Source: Candidatus Bathyarchaeota archaeon CG07_land_8_20_14_0_80_47_9 (GTDB lineage: Archaea; Thermoproteota; Bathyarchaeia; Bathyarchaeales; Bathycorpusculaceae). Taken from it: 9,210 nucleotides of DNA. The stretch is taken from positions 1 through 9,210 of the forward strand of contig PEWI01000018.1 in the NCBI GenBank assembly GCA_002779555.1, read 5' to 3'. Under the pieces are notes generated by a model. That model was not told the origin of the DNA and searched no databases. It saw only the letters and a program-made list of their open reading frames with translations. Of this stretch, positions 1 to 6,456 are shown in pieces. Numbering within the stretch: position 1 is the stretch's first letter; each line of letters begins with the position of its first letter. Made by a program: the position numbers and the translations under genes.

Positions 1-1
1 G

Positions 2-82
2 CTTGTTCCCGCAAAACATGTGAACATGAATGTCAAGGCGTTTAAGCTTGGCTACGGGTACGTGAAGAAAATGAAAGTATAG
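2..82 (+). CDS. C-terminal fragment of an unidentified protein
   Basis: This is an open frame entering from the left edge and ending at a TAG at 80-82. Only 26 residues are visible, ending in GYGYVKKMKV. The pattern of Asn-x-Lys-Ala-Phe followed shortly by Leu-Gly-Tyr recalls the extreme C-terminus of gamma/beta-type subunits of 2-oxoacid:ferredoxin oxidoreductases such as IorB, but this is a weak memory-based resemblance on a very short segment. The frame is the only one of the three forward frames that stays open to a stop just before the converging gene, which begins its stop codon two bases further on. Tight convergence of two 3' ends is what a compact archaeal genome would show. The start and the true identity lie outside the window. 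Confidence 0.5.
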   Translation, partial: LVPAKHVNMNVKAFKLGYGYVKKMKV

Positions 83-84
83 GT

Positions 85-450
85 CTAAGCTTCTTTGGTT
101 TTTGAGTGAGACGAGTTCTCTTTTTCCTTGTCCAAAACCGCCTTCAGAATGCTCTGGAAGATTTTCATGTCTGAAACGTTCACCAGCGGAATCTGAAAGC
201 TTTTGTCGATTTCAAGGATTTTCTCATATTTCGGAAACGCTGCATAGCAGACCTGACTTATCGGAAACTCCTGCTTCTCCAGCTCGTGTTCAAAGGACTT
301 CTCATAAACCTCCAAACACAGGAGGTACCCGTCTATCCAGTAAAGCCTGTTCACGCCGAAAGTTGCAGCGCAAAACATGACATTGCTCACAGAACGCTTG
401 TCCAAGCCAAGAATGGTGACTTTCCGCGTTGGGGCAATCTTCACATCCAT
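85..450 (-). CDS. Conserved-looking hypothetical protein, partner of XPF-like nuclease
   Basis: I do not recognise the family of this 121-residue protein. It has no signal peptide and no clear membrane segment. Residues 1-105 look like a compact alpha/beta fold: a beta-rich start (VTILGL), a hydrophobic stretch around residues 36-48 (LYWIDGYLLCLEV), then alternating charged helices and short strands. The last 15 residues are a charged, probably disordered Lys/Glu/Ser tail. The ATG at 448-450 follows the stop of the upstream nuclease gene by seven bases, and the minus-strand sequence AAGGAGTGA at 458-466 gives a Shine-Dalgarno site inside the nuclease 3' end. The two genes are therefore almost certainly cotranscribed and probably translationally coupled. 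A role with the nuclease (protein partner, or regulation of repair) is inference from position only. Confidence 0.8.
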   Translation of the reverse strand: MDVKIAPTRKVTILGLDKRSVSNVMFCAATFGVNRLYWIDGYLLCLEVYEKSFEHELEKQEFPISQVCYAAFPKYEKILEIDKSFQIPLVNVSDMKIFQSILKAVLDKEKENSSHSKTKEA

Positions 451-457
451 GTCTTTT

Positions 458-1165
458 TCACTCCTTGAACGGGGTTTTCAACACTTCCCTTGCCCTGTTG
501 CTTATTATCGGCCCAAGTCCATGAACAGTTTCCGACCAATCGTCAACATTTATCAAAGCATTCAAGGGCGTCTGATAAGACTTGAGAATCGCCAAAGCCT
601 TTTCTCTCCCAACGTTCGGAAGACTTGCCAAAAAGTAAACTTGAGAATCCGCCACGCTGTCCCACTTCTTGAACGGATGAACTGTGGGCGTCCTTTTCTC
701 AACTATCTGCTCTTGGCGTGCGGCCACATAGAGGAAATCAACAGTCTCCTTGTAGGATGTTGTGCTCACGATTGGGATGCCATTCTTTGCCAGACTGAAC
801 ATTGCCCCCCAGACTGCTGCCGGCTGAATTCGGCTGTATTTGTAGATTATTGGCATGTAACCCTCCAGAAGAATCAGCGACTTGGGATAAACCTCCTTAA
901 GCCTGAACAGCTGCTCGAACAGGAAGCGATGCGTAAGTGTGTAGACAAAGTCCTTCACGGTTTTTCTTTCTACAGCACATACGTCAGACAGAACATAATC
1001 GCCCTTTTCCAAATGCTCAGTTCTAACGTTAACGCCGCACTCTACAAGCCCCTTGACAATTTTTGCTGCGGTGTTTGCTTCGCGGCCGTCGACGATTATC
1101 GTCGGTTCCTGTCCTTCAGCCTTCTTTTCCTTCAAGTAAGGAAGTAAGGTCTCAGTCCCAGACAT
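458..1165 (-). CDS. XPF/ERCC4-family structure-specific endonuclease, short helicase-less form
   Basis: This 235-residue protein carries the XPF/Mus81 nuclease core followed by tandem helix-hairpin-helix motifs. The nuclease signature is complete: VDGRE at 25-29, GDY at 55-57 and ERKTVKD at 66-72, matching the family's metal-binding GDx(n)ERKx3D. The C-terminal region contains LPNVGREKALAIL at 182-194 and HGLGPIISNRAREVL at 215-229, typical HhH DNA-binding elements. Known helicase-less archaeal XPF proteins work as dimers that cut branched or flapped DNA, usually with PCNA. I see no obvious PCNA-interacting motif at the C-terminus, which ends TPFKE. The ATG at 1163-1165 is the first start before the core. 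The downstream 121-residue gene starts seven bases after the stop. Euryarchaeal Hef proteins add a helicase domain, absent here, so a TACK-type protein is the best reading. Confidence 0.93.
   Translation of the reverse strand: MSGTETLLPYLKEKKAEGQEPTIIVDGREANTAAKIVKGLVECGVNVRTEHLEKGDYVLSDVCAVERKTVKDFVYTLTHRFLFEQLFRLKEVYPKSLILLEGYMPIIYKYSRIQPAAVWGAMFSLAKNGIPIVSTTSYKETVDFLYVAARQEQIVEKRTPTVHPFKKWDSVADSQVYFLASLPNVGREKALAILKSYQTPLNALINVDDWSETVHGLGPIISNRAREVLKTPFKE
461..466 (-). promoter_or_regulatory. Shine-Dalgarno site for the 121-residue gene, inside the nuclease gene
   Basis: The minus strand reads AAGGAG here, running into the nuclease stop as AAGGAGTGA. It lies ten bases before the ATG at 448-450. 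This supports the chosen start and cotranslation of the two genes. Confidence 0.6.
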
Positions 1166-1258
1166 GTTCTCAACTCTGCTGATTTATTGCAACCTGTGCT
1201 TTCTTATTTGTGTTTGCAGTGAACTCTAACCCGATTTTCGCCACTGTAACGGCATCCA

Positions 1259-2071
1259 CTATTTCTTGCGGTTCCGTGAATGCACTGCTTTACTCGGCCT
1301 CTTTCCAGTGAGATAGAAACCACGTTTTTCAAGTTGCCTGAGCAGTTCTTTGGGTTCCGGGTACCACTGTCCCCATTTTCTGCAGATGTGTTCCGTCCAA
1401 CTGTAGTTGTCGTATGTGAAGGTCTCTTTGCGGTTTCCTTCGAGCGGAATCTTGTATTTTGCCTTGCGGTAGTAGTCCTGGGCGAGATAGCCTTCATCCA
1501 TCGTCTTCATGGCTTTTGAAACCGTAGCCTGACTTAGCTTTGGGTAGGAGTCTTCGAAAAGAGTGAAATCCAGAGGATATCGCGGTCTCGTGGGTGGGTC
1601 CTCTGCAGGATAGCCCGTCACCAGCTGAACTAGTGGAAACACTCTTTTCGGCAGGCTGTACTCTTTCGCAATCTTGTCAGCCCTGTACGGCGCACTGCCG
1701 AGGAAACAGCTTCCAAGCCCAAGGCTTCTTCCCGCTATAACCATGTTCTCTGCCATCAAAGCTGCATCCTGAATTCCGAAGAATATTAGCGTGAGGTCGT
1801 TGGTCGCCAGTTTCCAGTTTCTCTTGGTCATGATGAGTTCGAACTTGTGAGAGTCAACGCATATGGTGAACAGTATAGGCGCATTCCAAGGGTTTCGTTT
1901 CCTGTTTCGCGATATGAGTACGCTGTAGTACTGAGAAGCGAAAGGCGCCTGCTGACCTGCTCGGACAATTGTCTCCACTACTTCGTCTGAAGGGGATTCA
2001 TCTGTGTATTTTCGGATTGACTTGTGCTCAAGCACGGTCTGAATTACAGGGTTGTGCTCCATAACGCTCAC
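1259..2071 (-). CDS. Nitroreductase-family FMN oxidoreductase
   Basis: The 270-residue product has the nitroreductase fold signature. HKSIRKYTDE at 16-25 is the FMN-phosphate-binding SxRxY motif. AGQQAPFASQ at 38-47 is the second flavin loop, and LGLGSCFLGS at 117-126 is followed by a KEYSLPKRVFPLVQLVTGYP-type segment. Family members are dimeric FMN enzymes that transfer electrons from NAD(P)H to nitro compounds, quinones or other acceptors; the physiological substrate cannot be read from sequence. After about residue 190 there is an NfsA/FRP-like extension ending in a basic tail. The first codon at 2069-2071 is GTG; an ATG three codons later (2060-2062) is an equally plausible start. The gene stands alone between aEF1A and the nuclease. 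A TATA-like TTTTAAATG at 2119-2129 (minus strand) could drive it. Confidence 0.9.
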   Translation of the reverse strand: MSVMEHNPVIQTVLEHKSIRKYTDESPSDEVVETIVRAGQQAPFASQYYSVLISRNRKRNPWNAPILFTICVDSHKFELIMTKRNWKLATNDLTLIFFGIQDAALMAENMVIAGRSLGLGSCFLGSAPYRADKIAKEYSLPKRVFPLVQLVTGYPAEDPPTRPRYPLDFTLFEDSYPKLSQATVSKAMKTMDEGYLAQDYYRKAKYKIPLEGNRKETFTYDNYSWTEHICRKWGQWYPEPKELLRQLEKRGFYLTGKRPSKAVHSRNRKK

Positions 2072-2118
2072 TTCTTACCATGCAATGCTCAATGTGCTAA
2101 GAGTATAGGCGGACGAAT

Positions 2119-2129
2119 CATTTAAAAGA
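2119..2129 (-). promoter_or_regulatory. Possible TATA box for the nitroreductase gene
   Basis: The minus strand reads CTTTTAAATGA, close to an archaeal TATA element. Transcription would begin about 25 bases downstream, near 2100, leaving a leader of about 30-40 bases before the GTG or ATG. This rests on pattern and spacing only. Confidence 0.4.
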
Positions 2130-2195
2130 ATTGACTTCTAGACTCTCGCAACAAGAACGTGAAACGAATCGGAAGAAAATTCTGGGTGTGGGTAT

Positions 2196-2207
2196 AAAAA
2201 GGGAAAG
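2196..2207 (-). terminator. Possible T-rich terminator of aEF1A
   Basis: Shortly after the aEF1A stop the minus strand reads TTTCCCTTTTT. Archaeal RNA polymerase commonly terminates at oligo-T tracts without a hairpin. The tract is short, so this is a weak call. Confidence 0.25.
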
Positions 2208-2213
2208 GTTTTG

Positions 2214-3518
2214 TTATGGCCCTTTCTTCGTGATTTCCTTTATGATGCCAGCCGCTACCGTAGTGCCCATGTCTCTAACGGCGAAGCGTCCGAGCTCTTC
2301 GAACTCGGCAAAGGTCTCGACGGATATCGGGTGCAATGGCTCCATTCTCACGACCGCCGCGTCACCAGTCTTCAGGAAAGTCGGCTTCTCCTCGACTACT
2401 TGTCCCGAGCGCGGATCAATCTTTCTTATTAGTTCGGTGAATTTGCATGCGACCTGCCCTGTGTGATAGTGCAGTACCGGCGTGTACCCTGCGGCGATGG
2501 CTGTCGGGTGGTAGATCACGATTATCTGTCCGACGAACTCCTTAGCCACTGAGGGCGGGTTAGTCACGTGTCCAGCGACGTCTCCGCGGCGTATGTCGGT
2601 CTTTGCCACTCCTCTTATGTTGAATCCGATGTTGTCGCCTGGTTCAGCTTTTGGAATCCTTTCATGGTGCATTTCGAGCGATTTGACTTCGCCTTGCTTG
2701 TTGGGTGGCATGAAGATGACCACATCGTTTTCTTTGACTACTCCTGTTTCGACTCTGCCAACTGGAACTGTGCCTACGCCCGTGATGCTGTAAACGTCCT
2801 GAATCGGAATGCGCAGCGGCTTGTTTGTCGGTTTAGGAGGCACTTCAAAAGTGTCCAAAGCGTCAATCAAGGTTGGGCCAGTGTACCAAGGCATGTGCTC
2901 GCTTTTCTTCACGAGGTTGTCGCCTGTCCACCCTGAAGTGGGCACAAACGGGATTTTTTCAACCTTGTAACCCACCATCTTGAGCGTTCTGCCAACTTCG
3001 TTCTTGATTTCGTTGTAGCGGTCTTGGCTCCAGTTGACTGAGACATCGTCCATCTTGTTGATGGCTACAACCATCTGTCGGACGCCGAGTGTGAACGCCA
3101 AGAAAGCGTGTTCTCTTGTCTGACCGCCGGGGCCGATTCCTGCTTCGAACTCTCCTCGTCTTGATGAGCAGAAGAGTATGGCTCCGTCGGCTTGGCTTGC
3201 CCCTGTAATCATGTTCTTAACGAAGTCGCGGTGACCAGGTGCGTCAATGACTGTGAAGTAGTATCTCTTGGTTTCAAACTTTAGGAATCTGAGGTCGATT
3301 GTTAAGCCTCTTTCACGTTCTTCTTTTAGGTTGTCGAGAACCCATGCGAACTTGAAGGACTCCTTTCCCATTTTTTTAGCTTCTTCTTCGTAAGCCTTTA
3401 TGGTCCTTTCGTCAACTGCGCCTGCAGCGTACAGCAGGTGCCCTGTCGTTGTGGATTTTCCGTGGTCGACGTGTCCCATGATCACTAGGTTCAAGTGCGG
3501 CTTTCCAGATTTGCTCAT
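2214..3518 (-). CDS. tuf: Elongation factor 1-alpha (aEF1A)
   Basis: This 434-residue GTPase delivers aminoacyl-tRNA to the ribosomal A site. The G domain is complete: GHVDHGKS at 15-22 (P-loop), RGLTID at 70-75 (switch I, G2), DAPGH at 92-96 (G3) with the catalytic His, and NKMD at 154-157 (G4). Residues 118-135 contain the aEF1A-typical SxRxGEFEAG and GQTRE segments. Two beta-barrel domains follow, with RVETGVV and GDNIGFNIRGV-type motifs characteristic of domains 2 and 3. Length matches archaeal orthologues. The ATG at 3516-3518 has a strong AGGAGG seven bases upstream. Unlike in many archaea, the gene is not next to EF2 and is not followed by uS10: the downstream 142 bases are too short for uS10 and the next gene is a nitroreductase. 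Confidence 0.98.
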   Translation of the reverse strand: MSKSGKPHLNLVIMGHVDHGKSTTTGHLLYAAGAVDERTIKAYEEEAKKMGKESFKFAWVLDNLKEERERGLTIDLRFLKFETKRYYFTVIDAPGHRDFVKNMITGASQADGAILFCSSRRGEFEAGIGPGGQTREHAFLAFTLGVRQMVVAINKMDDVSVNWSQDRYNEIKNEVGRTLKMVGYKVEKIPFVPTSGWTGDNLVKKSEHMPWYTGPTLIDALDTFEVPPKPTNKPLRIPIQDVYSITGVGTVPVGRVETGVVKENDVVIFMPPNKQGEVKSLEMHHERIPKAEPGDNIGFNIRGVAKTDIRRGDVAGHVTNPPSVAKEFVGQIIVIYHPTAIAAGYTPVLHYHTGQVACKFTELIRKIDPRSGQVVEEKPTFLKTGDAAVVRMEPLHPISVETFAEFEELGRFAVRDMGTTVAAGIIKEITKKGP

Positions 3519-3525
3519 TCTTTTT

Positions 3526-3531
3526 CCTCCT
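3526..3531 (-). promoter_or_regulatory. Strong Shine-Dalgarno site of aEF1A
   Basis: The minus strand reads AGGAGG seven bases before the aEF1A ATG. It fixes the start at 3518 and fits a highly expressed gene with a leadered mRNA. Confidence 0.85.
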
Positions 3532-3591
3532 CGATTTTTCAGATTTCCCTCTAAATTTTAGTGAATTCGTTTACACAACTGTTCATTCAAT

Positions 3592-3600
3592 TATTTTAAC
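3592..3600 (-). promoter_or_regulatory. Possible TATA box for aEF1A
   Basis: The minus strand reads GTTAAAATA within an AT-rich stretch. A start about 25 bases downstream would be near 3570 and give a leader of about 50 bases containing the Shine-Dalgarno site. Another AT-rich stretch (CTAAAATTTAG, around 3551-3561) lies closer to the gene and is less well spaced. Confidence 0.35.
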
Positions 3601-3644
3601 TTTATGATGACGTAGAGAAATGTGGTGTTCGCAAAACTGGAAAC

Positions 3645-3655
3645 AAATATAAAAG
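3645..3655 (+). promoter_or_regulatory. TATA box for the TGS GTPase gene
   Basis: AAATATAAAAG is a near-ideal archaeal TATA element, preceded by purine-rich GGAAAC that could act as the BRE. A transcription start near 3676 would leave about 17 bases before the ATG at 3693. The divergent aEF1A promoter lies in the same 174-base interval. Confidence 0.65.
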
Positions 3656-3692
3656 CTGACTTTCCGAATTACTGAGTGGACGCGTTTGGGCT

Positions 3693-4868
3693 ATGCCTGC
3701 AAACTTGCCTCCTGATGCCAGAAAGAAATGGGCAGAAGTTGAAGCCACAAGAAATCCGAGAGAAAGACTTCAACGCATGCAAGAATTCCTGAGCCTAGTT
3801 CCGAAACACAAGGGAACTGCGAAAACGTGTGCTTATGTGAGGAAGCAGATGGCTACCCTGCGCGAGGAACTGGAAGAGAAGAAGAGAAAGAAGACGGGAA
3901 AAAGCGCGTTCAAGCTTTTCTTGGAGAAAGAGGGTGCAGCCCAAATAGCTCTGATAGGAGTAACGAAAGCTGGAAAAAGCAGTCTGCTCGCAGCTGTAAC
4001 AAACGCGAAAGTCGAGATTTCGCCCAACCCCTACACAACACGAGAACTCGTGCCGGGCACTCTGGCTTACAAAGACATACAATTCCAAATCATCGAGGCT
4101 CCTGCCCTGAGGGAGGGCTCCGCAGAGGGAAGAAGTTGGGGACTCAAGACCTTGGCGACTGCCCGCAACGCTGATGGCGTAGTATTGGTCGTTGACCTGT
4201 CTCAGAATCCAGTTGACCAGTTGTCTCTCATCGTTAATGAGATGGAAAAAGCGCGAATATTGATCAGCAAGCCTAAAGCTCGCGTGGAAATTGAAAGAAG
4301 GCATATGGGTGCCGGGCTGCGAATCATTGTTGTCGGAAAGCTTGTTGACTGCACTTTCAAAGAGGTTGAGGAGCTTCTCAAAAGGTACCGCGTCCCGGAC
4401 GGTGTGGTGAAGGTTTCGGGAGAAGCTACTCTGAACGACGTGGAGGACGCGATTTTCGAAAGCACTGTGTACAAGCCTGCGGTGATAGTGGCCAACAAGA
4501 CCGATGTGAAAGGCGCAGACGCAAACTTGAAGCTGCTTGAAGCCTACGTTGACAACATATTACCAATAATCGCCATTTCGTGCAAAACTCGAGAGGGCCT
4601 GGCGAGACTTGGCGATGTCCTGTTCGAAACGTTAGACATAATACGCATCTACACCAAAGAGCCGAACGAAAAAGTGTTTTCGAAGAAACCTTTCACCCTG
4701 AAGAAAGGCGCAACAGTCTACGACTTAGCGAAAAGCATTCATAGCGATTTCAGCAAGAAGTTCTCTTTTGCAAAAGTGTGGGCTAGAAGACTTGTCTTCA
4801 GTCCTCAAAAAGTTGGATCCACGTTCAGCCTCGAAGATGGAGACGTCGTTGAGATACACGTTAGATGA
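3693..4868 (+). CDS. Obg/DRG-type GTPase with C-terminal TGS domain
   Basis: The 391-residue protein has a charged, probably coiled N-terminal region (about 1-80, dense Lys/Glu at 57-70), a G domain, and a TGS domain from about 317 to the end. G-domain motifs are GVTKAGKS at 89-96 (P-loop), TTRELVPG at 115-122 (G2, as in DRG proteins), NKTD at 268-271 (G4) and SCK at 296-298 (G5). The G3 position reads EAPAL at 135-139 instead of the usual DxPG. DRG and Obg relatives bind ribosomes or ribosome-associated factors, and TGS domains often contribute to RNA or ribosome contacts, so a translation role is likely and fits the neighbours aEF1A, uS7 and uS12. The exact subfamily is not certain; it is shorter on internal insertions than canonical DRG1/DRG2. 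The ATG has a well-placed TATA upstream but only a weak ribosome site. Confidence 0.9.
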   Translation: MPANLPPDARKKWAEVEATRNPRERLQRMQEFLSLVPKHKGTAKTCAYVRKQMATLREELEEKKRKKTGKSAFKLFLEKEGAAQIALIGVTKAGKSSLLAAVTNAKVEISPNPYTTRELVPGTLAYKDIQFQIIEAPALREGSAEGRSWGLKTLATARNADGVVLVVDLSQNPVDQLSLIVNEMEKARILISKPKARVEIERRHMGAGLRIIVVGKLVDCTFKEVEELLKRYRVPDGVVKVSGEATLNDVEDAIFESTVYKPAVIVANKTDVKGADANLKLLEAYVDNILPIIAISCKTREGLARLGDVLFETLDIIRIYTKEPNEKVFSKKPFTLKKGATVYDLAKSIHSDFSKKFSFAKVWARRLVFSPQKVGSTFSLEDGDVVEIHVR

Positions 4869-4871
4869 CTT

Positions 4872-4894
4872 GCAAAGCAATTGCTTGCTTTTTT
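4872..4894 (+). terminator. Hairpin plus T-run after the GTPase gene
   Basis: Four bases past the GTPase stop, AAGCAATTGCTT (4875-4886) forms a self-complementary core. It extends to flanking GC pairs with one bulged A, and six T residues follow at 4889-4894. The T-run overlaps the stop codon of converging uS7. It looks like a terminator for the plus-strand transcript. Confidence 0.45.
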
Positions 4895-5489
4895 ACCTGT
4901 TTGCTTGAGCTACTCTCTCCAGTTCATAGCGTTTTGAGACAGCATGGCTCTTTATGTCCCGGTTCGCGGCCAGAATCAACTCCTCTGCTAAGCATTCTTC
5001 AATTGACCGCGGATTGTTTATCGATGCTTGTCTGGCGGCTTCTGTTATGTTTCTCAATGAAAGGTCAACTCTTCGCTGGGGGGAAACGTCAACTGACAGG
5101 CGGTACGCTATCCCGCCGTAGCTAATTCTTGTCGTGTCCTCACATGGAGCACTGTTTTCCACAGCCTTGACGAGAGCTTCCACAGGGTTCTTTCCAGTTC
5201 GAAGGTTGACTAATTCAAAAGCATGCTTCACAATGTTCATTGCTCTAGCTTTTTTCCCCGCGTTCTTCCCAGGACGCATGAGATTGTTCACGAGTCTTTC
5301 GACAATGCTGATGTTTGCCTTTCGGAACCGCTTGTGCTCATGCCTTCCCATGCTGTGCGGGATCGCAACTGGCTTCAGAGAAATGTATCTTTGCAAGCCC
5401 AAGTCTGCAACTGCTATGCCTTTGAAACTCCACTTCTCAAAAAGCTGTACTTCGCGTTTTTCTTCGTGCTTCTGACTCAAAACTCTCAC
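4893..5489 (-). CDS. rps7: 30S ribosomal protein uS7
   Basis: The 198-residue product is archaeal/eukaryotic-type uS7, which organises the 3' major domain of 16S rRNA in the small-subunit head and lines the E-site side of the mRNA exit. Diagnostic segments are KPVAIPHSMGRHEHKRF (about 39-55), the rRNA-binding NLMRPGKNAGKKARA region (about 69-83), NPVEALVKAVENSAP (about 100-114), RRVDLSLRNITEAARQAS and NNPRSIEECLAEELILAA, ending KRYELERVAQ. Archaeal uS7 is longer at the N-terminus than bacterial uS7, as here. The start is a GTG (5487-5489) that overlaps the uS12 stop as GTGA, so the two are translationally coupled; an in-frame TTG three codons in is possible but less likely. EF2, often downstream in archaea, is absent. 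Confidence 0.98.
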   Translation of the reverse strand: MRVLSQKHEEKREVQLFEKWSFKGIAVADLGLQRYISLKPVAIPHSMGRHEHKRFRKANISIVERLVNNLMRPGKNAGKKARAMNIVKHAFELVNLRTGKNPVEALVKAVENSAPCEDTTRISYGGIAYRLSVDVSPQRRVDLSLRNITEAARQASINNPRSIEECLAEELILAANRDIKSHAVSKRYELERVAQANR

Positions 5490-5926
5490 CGTGCAGGCTT
5501 CTGCTTTCTTCCGTAAACAAGCTCGTTCAAGGACACGCCGTTGACTGTAATGACCTTCCAGCGCACTCCAGGGATGTCGCCCATGCTTCTTCCGCGTGAG
5601 CCGCCGATTCCCACAACCACTATTTCGTCATGTTCGTCAACAAGGTTCAAGGCTCCGTCTCCAGGCAGAAAGGCGGTTATGAGTCGACCATTTTTTATGA
5701 GTTGTGTTCTGACGCATTTTCTGACGCCACTGTTGGGCTGCTTGCTTTCCACCCCTACCTTTTCGAGAACGATGCCGCGTGCCATGGGTGCTCCTTCCAT
5801 GGGGTCTGCCTTAACGTCCAGCATCAGCATCCGTCGGTTGTAGTACATACTGCTCCAGCGGAATCTATTTCTCTTTTCCACCAGTTTTCTTGCGGCGAAT
5901 TCGCCTCTGGGAGACTTTGAACCCAT
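5486..5926 (-). CDS. rps12: 30S ribosomal protein uS12
   Basis: This is uS12, the decoding-centre protein of the small subunit. With the ATG at 5924-5926 it is 146 residues, the usual archaeal length, and begins MGSKSPRGEFAARKL. The conserved decoding loop QPNSGVRKC lies at 63-71, and the tail shows GSRGRSMGDIPGVRWKV, then NGVSLNELV, typical of archaeal uS12. The frame continues upstream to 5995, giving 23 more residues, but those have no counterpart I know of. A strong TATA element lies inside that extension (5963-5972), and GAAGGA sits about ten bases before the inner ATG. The shorter start is therefore preferred. The gene heads the uS12-uS7 operon; its stop overlaps the uS7 GTG. Confidence 0.97.
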   Translation of the reverse strand: MGSKSPRGEFAARKLVEKRNRFRWSSMYYNRRMLMLDVKADPMEGAPMARGIVLEKVGVESKQPNSGVRKCVRTQLIKNGRLITAFLPGDGALNLVDEHDEIVVVGIGGSRGRSMGDIPGVRWKVITVNGVSLNELVYGRKQKPAR

Positions 5927-5962
5927 GGTTTGATATCCTTCGCTACGTCTAATCACAATTCT

Positions 5963-5972
5963 AATATTTAAA
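5963..5972 (-). promoter_or_regulatory. TATA box of the uS12-uS7 operon
   Basis: The minus strand reads TTTAAATATT, an excellent archaeal TATA match. Transcription starting about 26 bases downstream (near 5941) gives a short leader carrying GAAGGA before the ATG at 5926. It decides against the longer uS12 start at 5995. Confidence 0.65.
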
Positions 5973-6032
5973 CTGTAACATGGAAGATTGGCCACTCATT
6001 TAGTGAGACCCTTGTCTGTGGAACATGTGAAA

Positions 6033-6425
6033 CTATGTCTTTGTTATCTGTAAGGCCAGCTCTTCACCGTCGCGGTTGTAGATTGTGACGCTCTTCTCGT
6101 CTTTGAACGGAAAACCGACAATCATGAGCACGACGCCGACGAAATGGTTCAGGTCAGCAGGTGAAGGCGATAAGTTGCCTGAAGGATGGGAATGCGCTGT
6201 TCCAATGATGGAGAAATCCATAGGTAACATGTGCAATCTGATTTGGGCAAATCCTTGACCGTAGTTGGCAAGCGGTGGAACGACAAGTTCAGAAATCGTG
6301 ATATGGTTTTTCTTCTTTTTCCCTCTCAAAAGCAAAATTGTCTCTCTTGGATGGAGTTGTCTTGCTCCTTCGAAAATCATCTGGAGTAATTCGTGGTCAA
6401 TCGAAACGGTTATAGCAGATTCCAT
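6033..6425 (-). CDS. JAMM/MPN+ metalloprotease, AfJAMM-like
   Basis: The 130-residue protein is a stand-alone JAMM (JAB1/MPN/Mov34) domain, close in length and layout to Archaeoglobus AfJAMM. Numbered from the ATG at 6425, the zinc-site and catalytic residues are all present: Glu28 in LHPRETILLL, His78 and His80 in AHSHPSG, then Ser88 and Asp91, satisfying HxHx7SxxD. RLHMLPMD upstream and YNRDGEELAL near the C-terminus also match AfJAMM as I remember it. Family members cleave isopeptide bonds of ubiquitin or SAMP-like modifiers; some act as desampylases. The substrate here is unknown and no ubiquitin-like gene is in view. A longer frame begins with TTG at 6446, but ATG 6425 is better placed relative to the AT-rich core at 6450-6456 and could be leaderless. 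Divergent from the lipoate ligase-like gene. Confidence 0.9.
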   Translation of the reverse strand: MESAITVSIDHELLQMIFEGARQLHPRETILLLRGKKKKNHITISELVVPPLANYGQGFAQIRLHMLPMDFSIIGTAHSHPSGNLSPSPADLNHFVGVVLMIVGFPFKDEKSVTIYNRDGEELALQITKT

Positions 6426-6449
6426 ACAACCATCAAGACGGCTCAATGC

Positions 6450-6456
6450 TTAATTA
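6450..6456. promoter_or_regulatory. Possible shared core promoter for JAMM and lipoate ligase genes
   Basis: TTAATTA sits in the 64-base divergent interval. It is about 28 bases from the JAMM ATG on the minus strand and about 37 bases from the ligase TTG on the plus strand. Because the core TAATTA is palindromic, it could seat TBP in either direction. The match to a TATA consensus is moderate. Confidence 0.3.

Noticed and set aside
377..1147. Long plus-strand open frame (256 codons)
   Set aside because: It is antisense to the XPF-like nuclease, whose catalytic motifs are unmistakable. The plus-strand translation has no recognisable motif and is rich in Cys, His and Arg, as an antisense shadow would be.
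2192..2202. GTATAAAAAGG as a plus-strand TATA box
   Set aside because: It would transcribe straight into the antisense of aEF1A, where only shadow frames exist. The same bases are better explained as the T-rich end of the aEF1A transcript.
3541..3600. Imperfect dyad GTGAATTCGTTTACAC as an operator
   Set aside because: Only the outer three bases and scattered inner pairs match, which is no better than chance in AT-rich promoter DNA.
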